A stretch of DNA of 64,000 nt. Source: Mucilaginibacter sp. cycad4 (GTDB taxonomy: Bacteria; Bacteroidota; Bacteroidia; Sphingobacteriales; Sphingobacteriaceae). Of this stretch, positions 37,466 to 45,850 are shown piece by piece (within the stretch, counting starts at the first letter, position 1; the number at the start of each line of letters is the position of its first letter). The DNA is taken from assembly GCF_034263275.1 (NCBI RefSeq), contig NZ_CP139559.1, positions 5,704,001 to 5,768,000 of the forward strand. Direction: 5' to 3'. The notes under the pieces are model-generated. The model was not told where the DNA came from. It saw nothing but the letters and a program-made list of their open reading frames with translations, and ran no database searches. The position numbers and the translations under genes were made by a program.

Positions 37466-37499
37466 ATATCTATTCCTCCCCCTTTAGAGGGCCGGGGGG

Positions 37500-38063
37500 C
37501 TAACCTTTCACACGCTCAACGTAAGCGCCGGTAGCGGTATCAACTTTAACTTTATCGCCAATGTTGATGAATAACGGTACACGGATCTCTGCGCCGGTTT
37601 CAACGGTGGCATTTTTCAAAGCACCGCTTGAGGTATCGCCTTTAACGGCCGGTTCGGTGTAGGTAATTTCCAGCTCGGCCGAACCCGGGATAGAACCCAT
37701 GATAGGCTCGTCGCTTTCGAAGGCAACAATTACGTTCATGCCTTCCTTTAAAAATTTAACTGCCGGGCCAAATAATGCCTTTGGTACGTTATGCTGATCG
37801 TATGTGGTGTTGTCCATTACTACTAATGAATCGCCTTCATCATACAGGTATTGATAATCATTGGTTTCAACGCGGGCTATGTCAACCTCTTCATCGGTAC
37901 GGAAACGGTATTCAACCAGTTTGCCTGATTTAACGTTGCGCATACGGGCCTGGTAAAACGCGCGTAAGTTGCCCGGGGTACGGTGTAAAAACTCCTCAAC
38001 CTGAACTAATTCGCCGTTGAAGCGAAGTACATTTCCATTTTTAACATCTGATGCCTTAGCCAT
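37500..38063 (-). CDS. efp: Translation elongation factor P
   Basis: 187 aa from the ATG at 38063 (MAKASDVKNGNVLRFNGE), the usual EF-P length; the longer frame upstream to 38222 is repeat sequence. It has three β-barrel domains: KOW-like 1-65, OB 66-128 and C-terminal 129-187 (GAEIRVPLFINIGDKVKVDT). It relieves ribosome stalling at polyproline. The loop tip reads TPGNLRAF, with Asn32 aligned to the modified Lys34 of the E. coli PGKGQAF loop and an Arg two residues later, so β-lysylation is not expected at this position. Confidence 0.96.
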   Translation of the reverse strand: MAKASDVKNGNVLRFNGELVQVEEFLHRTPGNLRAFYQARMRNVKSGKLVEYRFRTDEEVDIARVETNDYQYLYDEGDSLVVMDNTTYDQHNVPKALFGPAVKFLKEGMNVIVAFESDEPIMGSIPGSAELEITYTEPAVKGDTSSGALKNATVETGAEIRVPLFINIGDKVKVDTATGAYVERVKG

Positions 38064-38206
38064 AAAATAATATTGAGGCGCAAACTTAGGAATTTGATTT
38101 GAGATTTGAGATGTTAGATTTGAGATTTTCTGGCCATAGCAGCCGTTTAAAGAACTATGTATAAAATAGATATAAGATTTCCTGATAGAAATACTATATC
38201 TATAAA

Positions 38207-38288
38207 CGTCATTGCGAGGCACGAAGCAATCCCAAACTATACAGGGCCGACCTGCTAATCGGGGATTGCTTCGTGCCTCGCAATGACG
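38207..38288. repeat. Palindromic repeat, GTCATTGCGAGG family, copy 2
   Basis: CGTCATTGCGAGGCACGAAG and CAATCCC pair with GGGATTGCTTCGTGCCTCGC and AATGACG. The centre (ACTATACAGG, CGACCTGCTAATCG) is shared with copy 3. Confidence 0.85.
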
Positions 38289-38308
38289 CCTTTTCTATAT
38301 GTTTGGTC

Positions 38309-38929
38309 CTAAACTTTATAATCCACAATACTCAGCCTGTGATTGCAAAAACCATACTCATGCTCCTGATTGGAGCATACTATGGTAAGCCGGCCTTCGG
38401 CGAATTGTTGTACGAGGCTCAAGTACCAGTCGACACCCTGCGTATCCAGGTTGGAGGTTGGTTCATCCAGCATGAGCATGGGGGTATCGGCGCAAAAAGC
38501 AAGAGCAAGTTTGAGGCGCTGTTTCATGCCCGACGAAAAGTATTTAATAAGCTTGTTGGCACTTTTAGGCAGATTGAGCAGATCGATCAGCTGGGCTTTA
38601 TCCATCCCCGGTTTAAAGCTCTTGAATTTGAAATGAAAATCAATCATCTCGCTCATCGTAAACTCTTCTATCAGTTCAAGATAGGGGGCAGCAAGGCTTA
38701 AATGAGTAAAAACGGTATCTATTTCAACCGGATTGCCATCGTTAACAAATTCAATTTTACCTGTTGAGGGCGAGAGGCTCCCGTTTAAAACCTGCAGTAA
38801 GGTTGATTTCCCGGAACCATTGGGGCCCAGGATAGCATATGATTCGCCGGAAGTAAAGGTATAATCCACGCCCCTGAAAATCCAGTCGCGGTTAAAGCGG
38901 CGGCCGATGTTTTGAAGGGTGATGATCAT
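38309..38929 (-). CDS. ABC transporter ATP-binding protein
   Basis: 206 aa, one nucleotide-binding domain. Walker A is GPNGSGKSTLL, the Q-loop lies near THLSLAA, the signature is FSSGMKQRLKL, Walker B is PMLMLDEPTS and the switch is VCSNQEHEY, where the usual His is replaced. There is no permease gene beside it, so the partner is encoded elsewhere. The short size and the SSGMKQR signature resemble the CcmA/gliding-type subfamily, without further proof. Confidence 0.88.
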   Translation of the reverse strand: MIITLQNIGRRFNRDWIFRGVDYTFTSGESYAILGPNGSGKSTLLQVLNGSLSPSTGKIEFVNDGNPVEIDTVFTHLSLAAPYLELIEEFTMSEMIDFHFKFKSFKPGMDKAQLIDLLNLPKSANKLIKYFSSGMKQRLKLALAFCADTPMLMLDEPTSNLDTQGVDWYLSLVQQFAEGRLTIVCSNQEHEYGFCNHRLSIVDYKV

Positions 38930-38932
38930 AAA

Positions 38933-39100
38933 TAGCTTATGGTTGATGGTTCATAGTTCATGGCCGAAGAACCTGATTTGTAGCTTATAGTTGATGGTTC
39001 ATAGTTCATGGCCGGTGAACCTGATTTATAGCTTATGGTTCATGCAATAGAAACAGACAAGCACCCGGCTATGAACCATGAACTATAACCCATCAACCAT
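38933..39100. repeat. 48-bp tandem repeat with inverted tail
   Basis: Two 48-bp units (38933-38980, 38981-39028) beginning TAGCTTATGGTTGATGGTTC, a truncated third unit from 39029, and an inverted piece at 39067-39100 (GAACCATGAACTATAACC). It fills the gap between the ABC ATPase and lpxA and does not encode a protein. Confidence 0.75.
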
Positions 39101-39886
39101 TTAGGTATTCCCAAACCCTTTCATGATACCACGTTGCGAGTTTTGCAGGAAGTTGATGATCTCATCGCGTTCTACACTTGGGGTAAACTCGGCCTCAATG
39201 ATATCAAGCGCTTTGGTTACGTTATATTTTTTAAGGAATATGATCCTGTAAATCTCCTGGATTTCGGCTATAGTAGCAGCAGAGAACCCCCTGCGGCGTA
39301 AGCCTACCGAGTTGATACCCACGTATGATAATGGCTCACGGCCTGCCTTGGTGAACGGAGGAACGTCTTTACGTACCAGTGAACCGCCAGAGATCATACT
39401 ATGCGCACCAATTTCAACAAACTGGTGTACGGCCGATGAGCCGCCGATGAATGCGTAATCATAAACCGTTATGTGGCCCGCCAGCTGAACAGCATTGGCA
39501 ACAATCACATTATCGCCGATAACACAATCATGCGCTACATGCACATAAGCCATCAGCAAACAGTTGCTGCCGATGGTGGTGGTGTTTTTATCAAGCGCGG
39601 TACCGCGGTTTAGCGTAACGCACTCACGTATGGTGGTGTTATCGCCTATAGATACAGTGCTTTGCTCGCCTTTATATTTCAAATCCTGCGGCGGTGCAGA
39701 TACCACGGCGCCCGGGAAAATCCGGCAGTTTTTACCTATGCGGGCACCATCCATAATTACGGAGTTGGAGCCGATCCAGGTACCTTCGCCAATTTCAACA
39801 TCCTTATGGATGGTAACGAAAGGTTCAATTACCACGTTATCGGCAATTTTTGCCTGTGGATGTATGTATGCTAATGGCTGGATCAT
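39101..39886 (-). CDS. lpxA: UDP-N-acetylglucosamine acyltransferase LpxA
   Basis: 261 aa. A left-handed β-helix of hexapeptide repeats (YIHPQAKIADNVVIEPFVTI ... IGSNSVIMDGARIG), catalytic His in the LMAYVHVAHDCVIGD region, and a helical C-terminus. It adds the first 3-hydroxyacyl chain to UDP-GlcNAc in lipid A synthesis, in the cytoplasm. Its start overlaps the lpxC-fabZ stop by 4 nt, so it is the last gene of the lpxD-lpxC/fabZ-lpxA operon. Confidence 0.97.
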   Translation of the reverse strand: MIQPLAYIHPQAKIADNVVIEPFVTIHKDVEIGEGTWIGSNSVIMDGARIGKNCRIFPGAVVSAPPQDLKYKGEQSTVSIGDNTTIRECVTLNRGTALDKNTTTIGSNCLLMAYVHVAHDCVIGDNVIVANAVQLAGHITVYDYAFIGGSSAVHQFVEIGAHSMISGGSLVRKDVPPFTKAGREPLSYVGINSVGLRRRGFSAATIAEIQEIYRIIFLKKYNVTKALDIIEAEFTPSVERDEIINFLQNSQRGIMKGFGNT

Positions 39887-41289
39887 GCTTCAGATTCTTT
39901 TACTTTTACAATTTGAGCCATCAGTTCGGCCTCAACAACAACACGGTCGCCCACCATACCTATACCTTTCATGGTAGCTATGCCACGGCGGATGGGGGCA
40001 ATAAGGTCGCAGATATAAATAATGGTATCGCCGGGAACTACCTTGCTTTTAAAGCGGGCGTTCTCAATTTTAAGGAACAGGGTAAGATAATTTTGCGGGT
40101 CCGGAACCGTGTTTAACACCAGGATGCCTCCTGTTTGCACCATGCCTTCAATCTGCAATACGCCGGGGAAGATTGGCGCACCCGGGAAGTGGCCCTTAAA
40201 AAATTCCTCGTTAATGGTTACGTTTTTGCACCCTACAACATGACTTTTGGTAAGCTCCAGGATCTTGTCGATCATCAGGAAAGGTTGACGATGGGGCAGC
40301 ATGCCCATGATATCAACCGTGTCAAAAAGCGGCTTGGCATTCAGGTCGTAAGTTTTTACCTGTTTGCGGCTTTTCTCTTTCTTAATTAAAGCTTTGATCT
40401 TTTTAGCAAAGGCAACATTGGCAGCGTGGCCAGGCCTTGCTGCCATGATATGCCCTTTAAGCGGCACACCAACCAGCGCTAAATCGCCTATCATATCCAG
40501 CAGCTTGTGGCGTGCCGGCTCATTTTGATGGCGAAGTTCAATGTTATTTAAAATGCCCTGCGGCGCAACGCTGATATCCTTGCGGTTAAACAGCTTGGCC
40601 AGGTGATTAAGTTCTTCTTCATCAACATCCTTATCAACAACCACGATGGCATTGTTCAGGTCGCCGCCTTTAATGAGGTCATGTTTTAGCAACATTTCCA
40701 GCTCATGCAAAAAGCAGAAGGTACGGCATGAAGCAATTTCCTTTTTAAACTCGCCAATGGTTGAGATACTGGCATGCTGGCTGCCCAGCACCTGCGAGTT
40801 ATAGTCGACCATACAGGTAAAACGATAGTCATCTAGCGGCATGGCAACCATTTCAACCTTACGCTCAGGTTCAGAGTAATGAATATTATAGGGAATATGA
40901 TAGTACTCACGATCGGCATCCTGCTCAACAAGCCCGGTTTCGGTTATAACGTCAACAAACTGTATCGAGCTGCCATCCATAATTGGCGTTTCAGGCCCAT
41001 CAAGATCAATCAGCAGGTTATCAACTTCCAACCCAACCAAAGCGGCCAGTACGTGCTCAACAGTATTTACCGTAGCACCGTTCTGGCTGATAGATGTTCC
41101 GCGTGAGGTATCGCTTACGTTATCAACATCGGCATCAATAATTGGCGCACCGGGAATATCAACCCTCCTGAATTTATAACCGTGGTTTTCAGGAGCGGGA
41201 TTAAAGGTCATTGTAACGCTTTGTCCGGTGTGCAAGCCTGTTCCTGATACCGAAACCGGCGCTTTAATAGTTCTTTGTTTAACGTTCAT
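39883..41289 (-). CDS. lpxC-fabZ: Fused LpxC deacetylase / FabZ dehydratase
   Basis: 468 aa, a fusion typical of Bacteroidota. Residues about 1-305 are LpxC, with zinc ligands in TVEHVLAALVG and in RHKLLDMIGDLALVG (His and Asp). Residues about 320-468 are FabZ, with MLPHRQPFLMIDKI and GHFPGAPIFPGVLQIEGM (active His and Glu). The first half commits UDP-acyl-GlcNAc to lipid A; the second dehydrates 3-hydroxyacyl-ACP for fatty acid elongation. The fusion places the two competing uses of hydroxyacyl-ACP in one polypeptide. It lies 21 nt after lpxD. Confidence 0.97.
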   Translation of the reverse strand: MNVKQRTIKAPVSVSGTGLHTGQSVTMTFNPAPENHGYKFRRVDIPGAPIIDADVDNVSDTSRGTSISQNGATVNTVEHVLAALVGLEVDNLLIDLDGPETPIMDGSSIQFVDVITETGLVEQDADREYYHIPYNIHYSEPERKVEMVAMPLDDYRFTCMVDYNSQVLGSQHASISTIGEFKKEIASCRTFCFLHELEMLLKHDLIKGGDLNNAIVVVDKDVDEEELNHLAKLFNRKDISVAPQGILNNIELRHQNEPARHKLLDMIGDLALVGVPLKGHIMAARPGHAANVAFAKKIKALIKKEKSRKQVKTYDLNAKPLFDTVDIMGMLPHRQPFLMIDKILELTKSHVVGCKNVTINEEFFKGHFPGAPIFPGVLQIEGMVQTGGILVLNTVPDPQNYLTLFLKIENARFKSKVVPGDTIIYICDLIAPIRRGIATMKGIGMVGDRVVVEAELMAQIVKVKESEA

Positions 41290-41310
41290 ATTTATAATTA
41301 CCGGCCGGCG

Positions 41311-42360
41311 CTATGCGTTTGCGCCGCCTTTACGTAGTTCTTCAATCAATTTTTCAAGCTCGTATACCTTGCGGTCAAGCTCGGGTAGGCTACGCAACTT
41401 TGCGTGGGCACGAAGGTAGTCTTTATATGGCATATTTGGCGAACCGCCCCATACCTTACCCTCTTCTGTAATAGAACGGTTTATGCCTGTTTGCGCCGAA
41501 AACTGTGACCCGTTGGCTATATTGAGGTGACCGGCGAAACCAACCTGGCCGCCAATCACAACCCTTGCGCCTATTTTGGTGCTCCCAGAAATTCCCGCCT
41601 GGCCTGCAATAACTGTATGTGCGCCAACTTCAACATTATGGGCAATCTGCACCAGGTTATCGATCTTAGCACCTTTGCGGATAATGGTCGATCCCATGGT
41701 GGCCCTGTCAATAGTAGTATTTGAACCCACTTCAACATCATCCTCCAATATTACGTTACCAATTTGTGCAATTTTGGTGTAGGTACCATCAGGGTTAGGT
41801 GCAAAGCCAAAGCCATCGCTGCCTATTACAGCACCGGAATGCACTATCACATTATTCCCGATAACACAATCAAAGTAAACCGTAGCTCCTGCAAACAGGG
41901 TTACATTATTGCCCAGGCTTACATTGTCGCCAACATTAACGTTGGGATAGATCTTACAATTATCACCGATTGTTACATTTTGGCCGATGTAGGCAAAAGC
42001 GCCGATATAAACGCCCGAACCTACCTGCGCTGTGGGGTGGATAAAGCTGGGTTGTTCAATTCCTTTTTTATCCAGCCTGAAGGTGTTGTATTTATTAAGC
42101 AGGACAGTGAACGCGCTGTAGGCGTTTTCAACCCTGATGAGCGTAGCCTTTACCGGGCCCGTTAACTGCTGATCATTATTAACGATAACAATTGAAGCGT
42201 TGGTGGTATACAGAAACTGCTCATACTTGGGGTTGGCCAAAAAAGAAAGACTGCCGGCACCGGCTTCCTCTATCTTGGCAAGCTGACTAACAGTTGCTGA
42301 AGGATCGCCCTCAACAGTTCCGTTGAGCAGTAAACTTATATCATGAGCGGTAAATTGCAT
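41311..42360 (-). CDS. lpxD: UDP-3-O-acylglucosamine N-acyltransferase LpxD
   Basis: 349 aa. An N-terminal uridine-binding domain (about 1-100: LAKIEEAGAGSLSFLANPKYE), a hexapeptide β-helix (about 105-300), the catalytic His in LVQIAHNVEVGAHT, and a C-terminal helix. It adds the second acyl chain in lipid A synthesis. It is the first gene of the lpx operon, with a consensus promoter directly before its ATG. Confidence 0.96.
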   Translation of the reverse strand: MQFTAHDISLLLNGTVEGDPSATVSQLAKIEEAGAGSLSFLANPKYEQFLYTTNASIVIVNNDQQLTGPVKATLIRVENAYSAFTVLLNKYNTFRLDKKGIEQPSFIHPTAQVGSGVYIGAFAYIGQNVTIGDNCKIYPNVNVGDNVSLGNNVTLFAGATVYFDCVIGNNVIVHSGAVIGSDGFGFAPNPDGTYTKIAQIGNVILEDDVEVGSNTTIDRATMGSTIIRKGAKIDNLVQIAHNVEVGAHTVIAGQAGISGSTKIGARVVIGGQVGFAGHLNIANGSQFSAQTGINRSITEEGKVWGGSPNMPYKDYLRAHAKLRSLPELDRKVYELEKLIEELRKGGANA

Positions 42361-42364
42361 CGGG

Positions 42365-42395
42365 CAAATTTAAATGTTAAAATTGAAGCAACAAA
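42365..42395 (-). promoter_or_regulatory. Consensus Bacteroidota promoter of the lpx operon
   Basis: On the minus strand, TTTG (complement of 42392-42395), exactly 19 nt, then TAAATTTG (complement of 42365-42372). This matches TTTG-N19-TAnnTTTG. Only 4 nt separate it from the lpxD ATG, so the mRNA must have little or no leader. Confidence 0.75.
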
Positions 42396-42520
42396 TTATT
42401 AATGAGTTATGAACACGCGTTAAAAAGTTTTGACTGTCAAAGCGTTTCATTTTCACTATTTCTTCATTTGTCGCAAGTGTGTACCTGGTTTGTTTTAAAT
42501 TTTGTTTAAACCATTTTTAT

Positions 42521-42624
42521 GTAGAGACGCATCACATGCGTCTTCCGCAGGACAAGCCTACTTTTCAAGGTGCTTAGCTTCCTTAATTTGCACGTAGCAG
42601 ACGCATTACATGCATCTGCTACGT
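42521..42624. repeat. Paired hairpin repeat (AGACGCAT family)
   Basis: Hairpin 1 at about 42521-42543 is AGACGCAT-CAC-ATGCGTCT. Hairpin 2 at 42592-42624 is ACGTAGCAGACGCAT paired with ATGCATCTGCTACGT. The two share the AGACGCAT arm. They occupy the gap between lpxD and the HD-domain gene, which is otherwise featureless. Confidence 0.6.
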
Positions 42625-42639
42625 CACTGGCGGTCAACC

Positions 42640-43905
42640 TTAAACGGCTTCCTGATTCAATAACTCCTTATTATAACACAATATGTGTTTCTTAACCGTT
42701 TTAGCCAAAGCTACCAGGTTTGAGTTATCACTGGCGGCAGCAATATCCTTTACCGCGCCGTTCTTCATCAATATGCAAATGTTACCATCGTTCTGGTTGT
42801 ATGCATTATTGCGGATGGAGGTGGTAAATACAAAGTAAGCCGCGGCATCTTCATAACTAATACCATACTTTTCCATCGCCTTTTGGCGGAGGCTTTCAAC
42901 AAAAGCTTCATCGGGGCATTCATTGGTGATATCAACCCTGAAAAGGCTGCGTTGTACCAGGTTTTTGCAAAGTTGTGAAAGCACCAGGTCGGGATGATAG
43001 GCCCACACTTTTACTGATGCCATAATATCGGTATCATCCAAACAGGCAAAAGTTTCCAGGTGACGGTCTTCGTTCATGAAAGCATCCCGGCTGATGCGGT
43101 TCTTTAAAAAATGCAGCAGGGCCGGGGTGGCAAACAATTCTTCGCCCTGTGAAATCAGCTCGCGGCCACGCCTGAAGATCTTGGTCAATACCTCTTCGCC
43201 CGCTATTACTGTTTTATGCAGATAAACCTGCCAGTACATGAGGCGGCGGGCTATCAAAAATTTTTCTATCGAGTAAATACCTTTTTCGTCAACAACTACA
43301 TGATCGTCTTTAACATTGAGCATTTTAATGATCCGTTCTGAGCTGATCACCCCTTCAGATACTCCGGTGAAGAAACTGTCGCGGTTAAGGTAATCCAGCC
43401 TGTCCATATCCAGCTGACTGGATACCAGCTGGTGCAGGAACTTACGCGGATAGGTGTCATTAAAAATATCGATGGCCATGCTAAGCTTACCCTCAAACCG
43501 GGCATTAAGCTTATTCATCAGCAATGATGAAATATCCTCATGTGCTATGCCGTCAATAATGGTGTTTTCCAGGGCGTGCGAAAACGGCCCGTGGCCTATA
43601 TCATGCAGTAAAATAGCAATGGTAACGGCTTCTTCCTCTTCGGCAGAAATTTGATGGCCTTTGTTTCGGAGGGTTTCAAGTGCTGTATCCATCAGGTACA
43701 TGGCACCCAAAGCGTGATGAAAACGGGTATGCAAAGCGCCGGGATATACCAGGTGGGTCATGCCCAACTGTTTGATATAACGCAACCGCTGAAAGTATGG
43801 ATGGGATATAAGGTCAAAGATCAGTTCGGTAGGGATACTGATAAAACCATAAACGGGGTCGTTAATTATTTTCTTTTTATTCAATGTTGCTTCTAATAAT
43901 TGCAA
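42640..43905 (-). CDS. HD-domain phosphohydrolase (dGTPase-like)
   Basis: 421 aa. The metal site is RFHHALGAMYLMD (His63/64), H101-D102 in LLHDIGHGPFSH, and a later Asp in QLDMDRLDYLNRDS, the pattern of the SAMHD1/dGTPase-like HD family. The N-terminus KKIINDPVYGFISIP is usual for this Bacteroidota group. Substrates may be nucleotides; not shown by the sequence. It lies upstream of the lpx operon in the same direction and is divergent from porX. Confidence 0.85.
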   Translation of the reverse strand: MQLLEATLNKKKIINDPVYGFISIPTELIFDLISHPYFQRLRYIKQLGMTHLVYPGALHTRFHHALGAMYLMDTALETLRNKGHQISAEEEEAVTIAILLHDIGHGPFSHALENTIIDGIAHEDISSLLMNKLNARFEGKLSMAIDIFNDTYPRKFLHQLVSSQLDMDRLDYLNRDSFFTGVSEGVISSERIIKMLNVKDDHVVVDEKGIYSIEKFLIARRLMYWQVYLHKTVIAGEEVLTKIFRRGRELISQGEELFATPALLHFLKNRISRDAFMNEDRHLETFACLDDTDIMASVKVWAYHPDLVLSQLCKNLVQRSLFRVDITNECPDEAFVESLRQKAMEKYGISYEDAAAYFVFTTSIRNNAYNQNDGNICILMKNGAVKDIAAASDNSNLVALAKTVKKHILCYNKELLNQEAV

Positions 43906-44002
43906 AAATGTAAAACAAAGGTAAAATAAGCGCGTCAGGTTTGTTAAATTTTGTTAATACCTTTACTGAATAACAACAAAAGCATCTATTTGGGGTTTAC
44001 AA

Positions 44003-44145
44003 TCTGAATCAGAATTGTCTGAATCAAAATTTACAGAGTTTTAGAATTTGCAGAATGCCGGGGCAAAAAACCGATATTTGAACAGCGTTTAACCTTATAC
44101 TGAATCATTCTGAAAATTTTCAAATCCTGAAAATTCTGATTCAGA
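44003..44145. repeat. Large inverted repeat (TCTGAATCAGAATT ends)
   Basis: The 14-mer TCTGAATCAGAATT at 44003-44016 is perfectly inverted at 44132-44145. Inside, the arms continue (TTTTAGAATTTGCAGAAT against the reverse complement of ATTCTGAAAATTTTCAAAT), with a 13-nt partial duplication in the left arm. The loop of about 50 nt has no gene. It occupies the divergent promoter region of the HD gene and porX. Confidence 0.7.
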
Positions 44146-44163
44146 AACTTTAATATACATACT

Positions 44164-45717
44164 ATGCAAGACACCACCATTTTATGGGCCGATGACGAAA
44201 TTGACCTGCTAAGACCACATATACTTTTCCTGGGCGAAAAGGGCTATAAAGTAACCACTGTTACCAATGGCTACGACGCTGTCGACTCGTTTAAGAGCAA
44301 TTATTTCGACCTGGTTTTCCTGGATGAGAACATGCCCGGCCTTACCGGCCTGGAAACGCTGCAGCAGATTAAGAACATCAACAATGATGTACCCATTGTG
44401 CTGATCACCAAAAATGAGGAAGAGTACCTGATGGAAGATGCCATCGGGTCGAAGATAGACGACTACCTGATTAAGCCGGTACACCCTAAGCAAATCCTGC
44501 TTACTATAAAAAAACTGACCGAAAACAAGCGCCTCGTTACCGAAAAAACCACCATGGCCTACCAGATGGATTTCCGGACGCTGGGCATGACACTTAACGA
44601 AAACCTGAGCCACCAGGAATGGGTTGATGTTTACAAAAAATTGATCTACTGGGAGCTTGAGCTCGAAAAGCTGGAAGATGCCGGTATGCACGAGATCCTG
44701 ACGCTGCAAAAGGCCGAAGCCAATATGCAGTTTTGCAAGTTTGTGGAGCGCAACTATTTGAACTGGATCAAAAACCCCGACCTGGCGCCAACTTCATCGC
44801 CGCAATTATTTAAAAAGAAGGTATTCCCTAAGCTGGATGGCAAAGGCCCCTTGTTTTTCATTTTGATCGACAACCTGCGGTATGATCAGTTCAAGATCAT
44901 CAACCCTATTATCTCCGAATATTTCAGACTGGAGGAAGAAGACACCTATTATAGTATCCTGCCAACAGCAACACAATATGCCCGTAACTCCATTTTTTCG
45001 GGGCTGATGCCTTTGGATATGGAACGCCGTTACCCTTCTATGTGGCAAAACGACGAGGATGAAGGCGGTAAGAATTTATACGAAGCCGACTTTTTAGCTG
45101 ATCATCTGAAGCGTGTGCTGCGCAAGGATTGCAAACACTCATACCACAAGATCCTGAACATTGACGAGGGCCGTGCACTGAACGAGTCGGTTAACAACCT
45201 CATGAACAATGAGCTTAATGTGGTGGTGTATAACTTTGTGGATATGCTGTCGCATGCCCGTACGGATATGCAGATGATCCGCGAGCTGGCAAGTGACGAT
45301 GCTGCTTACCGTTCATTAACCCTGTCGTGGTTTGAGCACTCACCACTGTTTGATCTGTTGAAATTCTTAGCTCAAAAACAGGTACGGGTAGTGATCACTA
45401 CCGATCACGGAACCATCCGCGTAAAAAATCCGAGCAAAATTGTAGGCGACAGGAATACAAACACCAACCTGCGTTATAAACAAGGCAAAAACCTTAACTA
45501 TAATGCCAAAGAGGTTTTCCACATCCGCAACCCGCATGATGCCATGCTGCCAAGGCTGCACATTAGCTCAAGCTTTGTTTTTGCCAAGGAAGACAGCTAT
45601 TTTGTATACCCGAACAACTACAATCATTTTGTTAACTTTTATAATGAAACCTTCCAGCACGGAGGGATCTCGTTAGAAGAAATGATAGTGCCGGTGGTTA
45701 CCTACGGGCCTAAATAG
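44164..45717 (+). CDS. porX: PorX-type response regulator with PglZ domain
   Basis: 517 aa. The receiver domain spans 1-120, with acidic D10/D11, phosphoacceptor D54 (LVFLDENMPG) and K104 (LIKPVHP). After a helical linker, residues about 210-517 form a PglZ alkaline-phosphatase-like domain (FFILIDNLRYDQFKII, ... TTDHGTIRVKNP). In Bacteroidota, PorX with the kinase PorY controls expression and function of the type IX secretion system. PorY is not in the window. Confidence 0.92.
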   Translation: MQDTTILWADDEIDLLRPHILFLGEKGYKVTTVTNGYDAVDSFKSNYFDLVFLDENMPGLTGLETLQQIKNINNDVPIVLITKNEEEYLMEDAIGSKIDDYLIKPVHPKQILLTIKKLTENKRLVTEKTTMAYQMDFRTLGMTLNENLSHQEWVDVYKKLIYWELELEKLEDAGMHEILTLQKAEANMQFCKFVERNYLNWIKNPDLAPTSSPQLFKKKVFPKLDGKGPLFFILIDNLRYDQFKIINPIISEYFRLEEEDTYYSILPTATQYARNSIFSGLMPLDMERRYPSMWQNDEDEGGKNLYEADFLADHLKRVLRKDCKHSYHKILNIDEGRALNESVNNLMNNELNVVVYNFVDMLSHARTDMQMIRELASDDAAYRSLTLSWFEHSPLFDLLKFLAQKQVRVVITTDHGTIRVKNPSKIVGDRNTNTNLRYKQGKNLNYNAKEVFHIRNPHDAMLPRLHISSSFVFAKEDSYFVYPNNYNHFVNFYNETFQHGGISLEEMIVPVVTYGPK

Positions 45718-45748
45718 GAAAGAAACGCTTTAAAAAGCCCTATACACG

Positions 45749-45829
45749 CGTCATTGCGAGGTACGAAGCAATCCCAAACTATACAGGCGGACCTGCTAAT
45801 CGAGGATTGCTTCGTACCTCGCAATGACG
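45749..45829. repeat. Palindromic repeat, GTCATTGCGAGG family, copy 3
   Basis: CGTCATTGCGAGGTACGAAG and CAATCCC pair with GGATTGCTTCGTACCTCGC and AATGACG. The centre ACTATACAGG...ACCTGCTAATCG is the same as in copy 2. It lies between convergent porX and exonuclease III genes and could act as their terminator. Confidence 0.85.
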
Positions 45830-45850
45830 ATTTTTTTTCAATAAAACGGC

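Noticed and set aside
38063..38222. N-terminal extension of EF-P
   Set aside because: The extension is translated repeat and palindrome sequence; EF-P normally begins at MAKASDV-like sequence.
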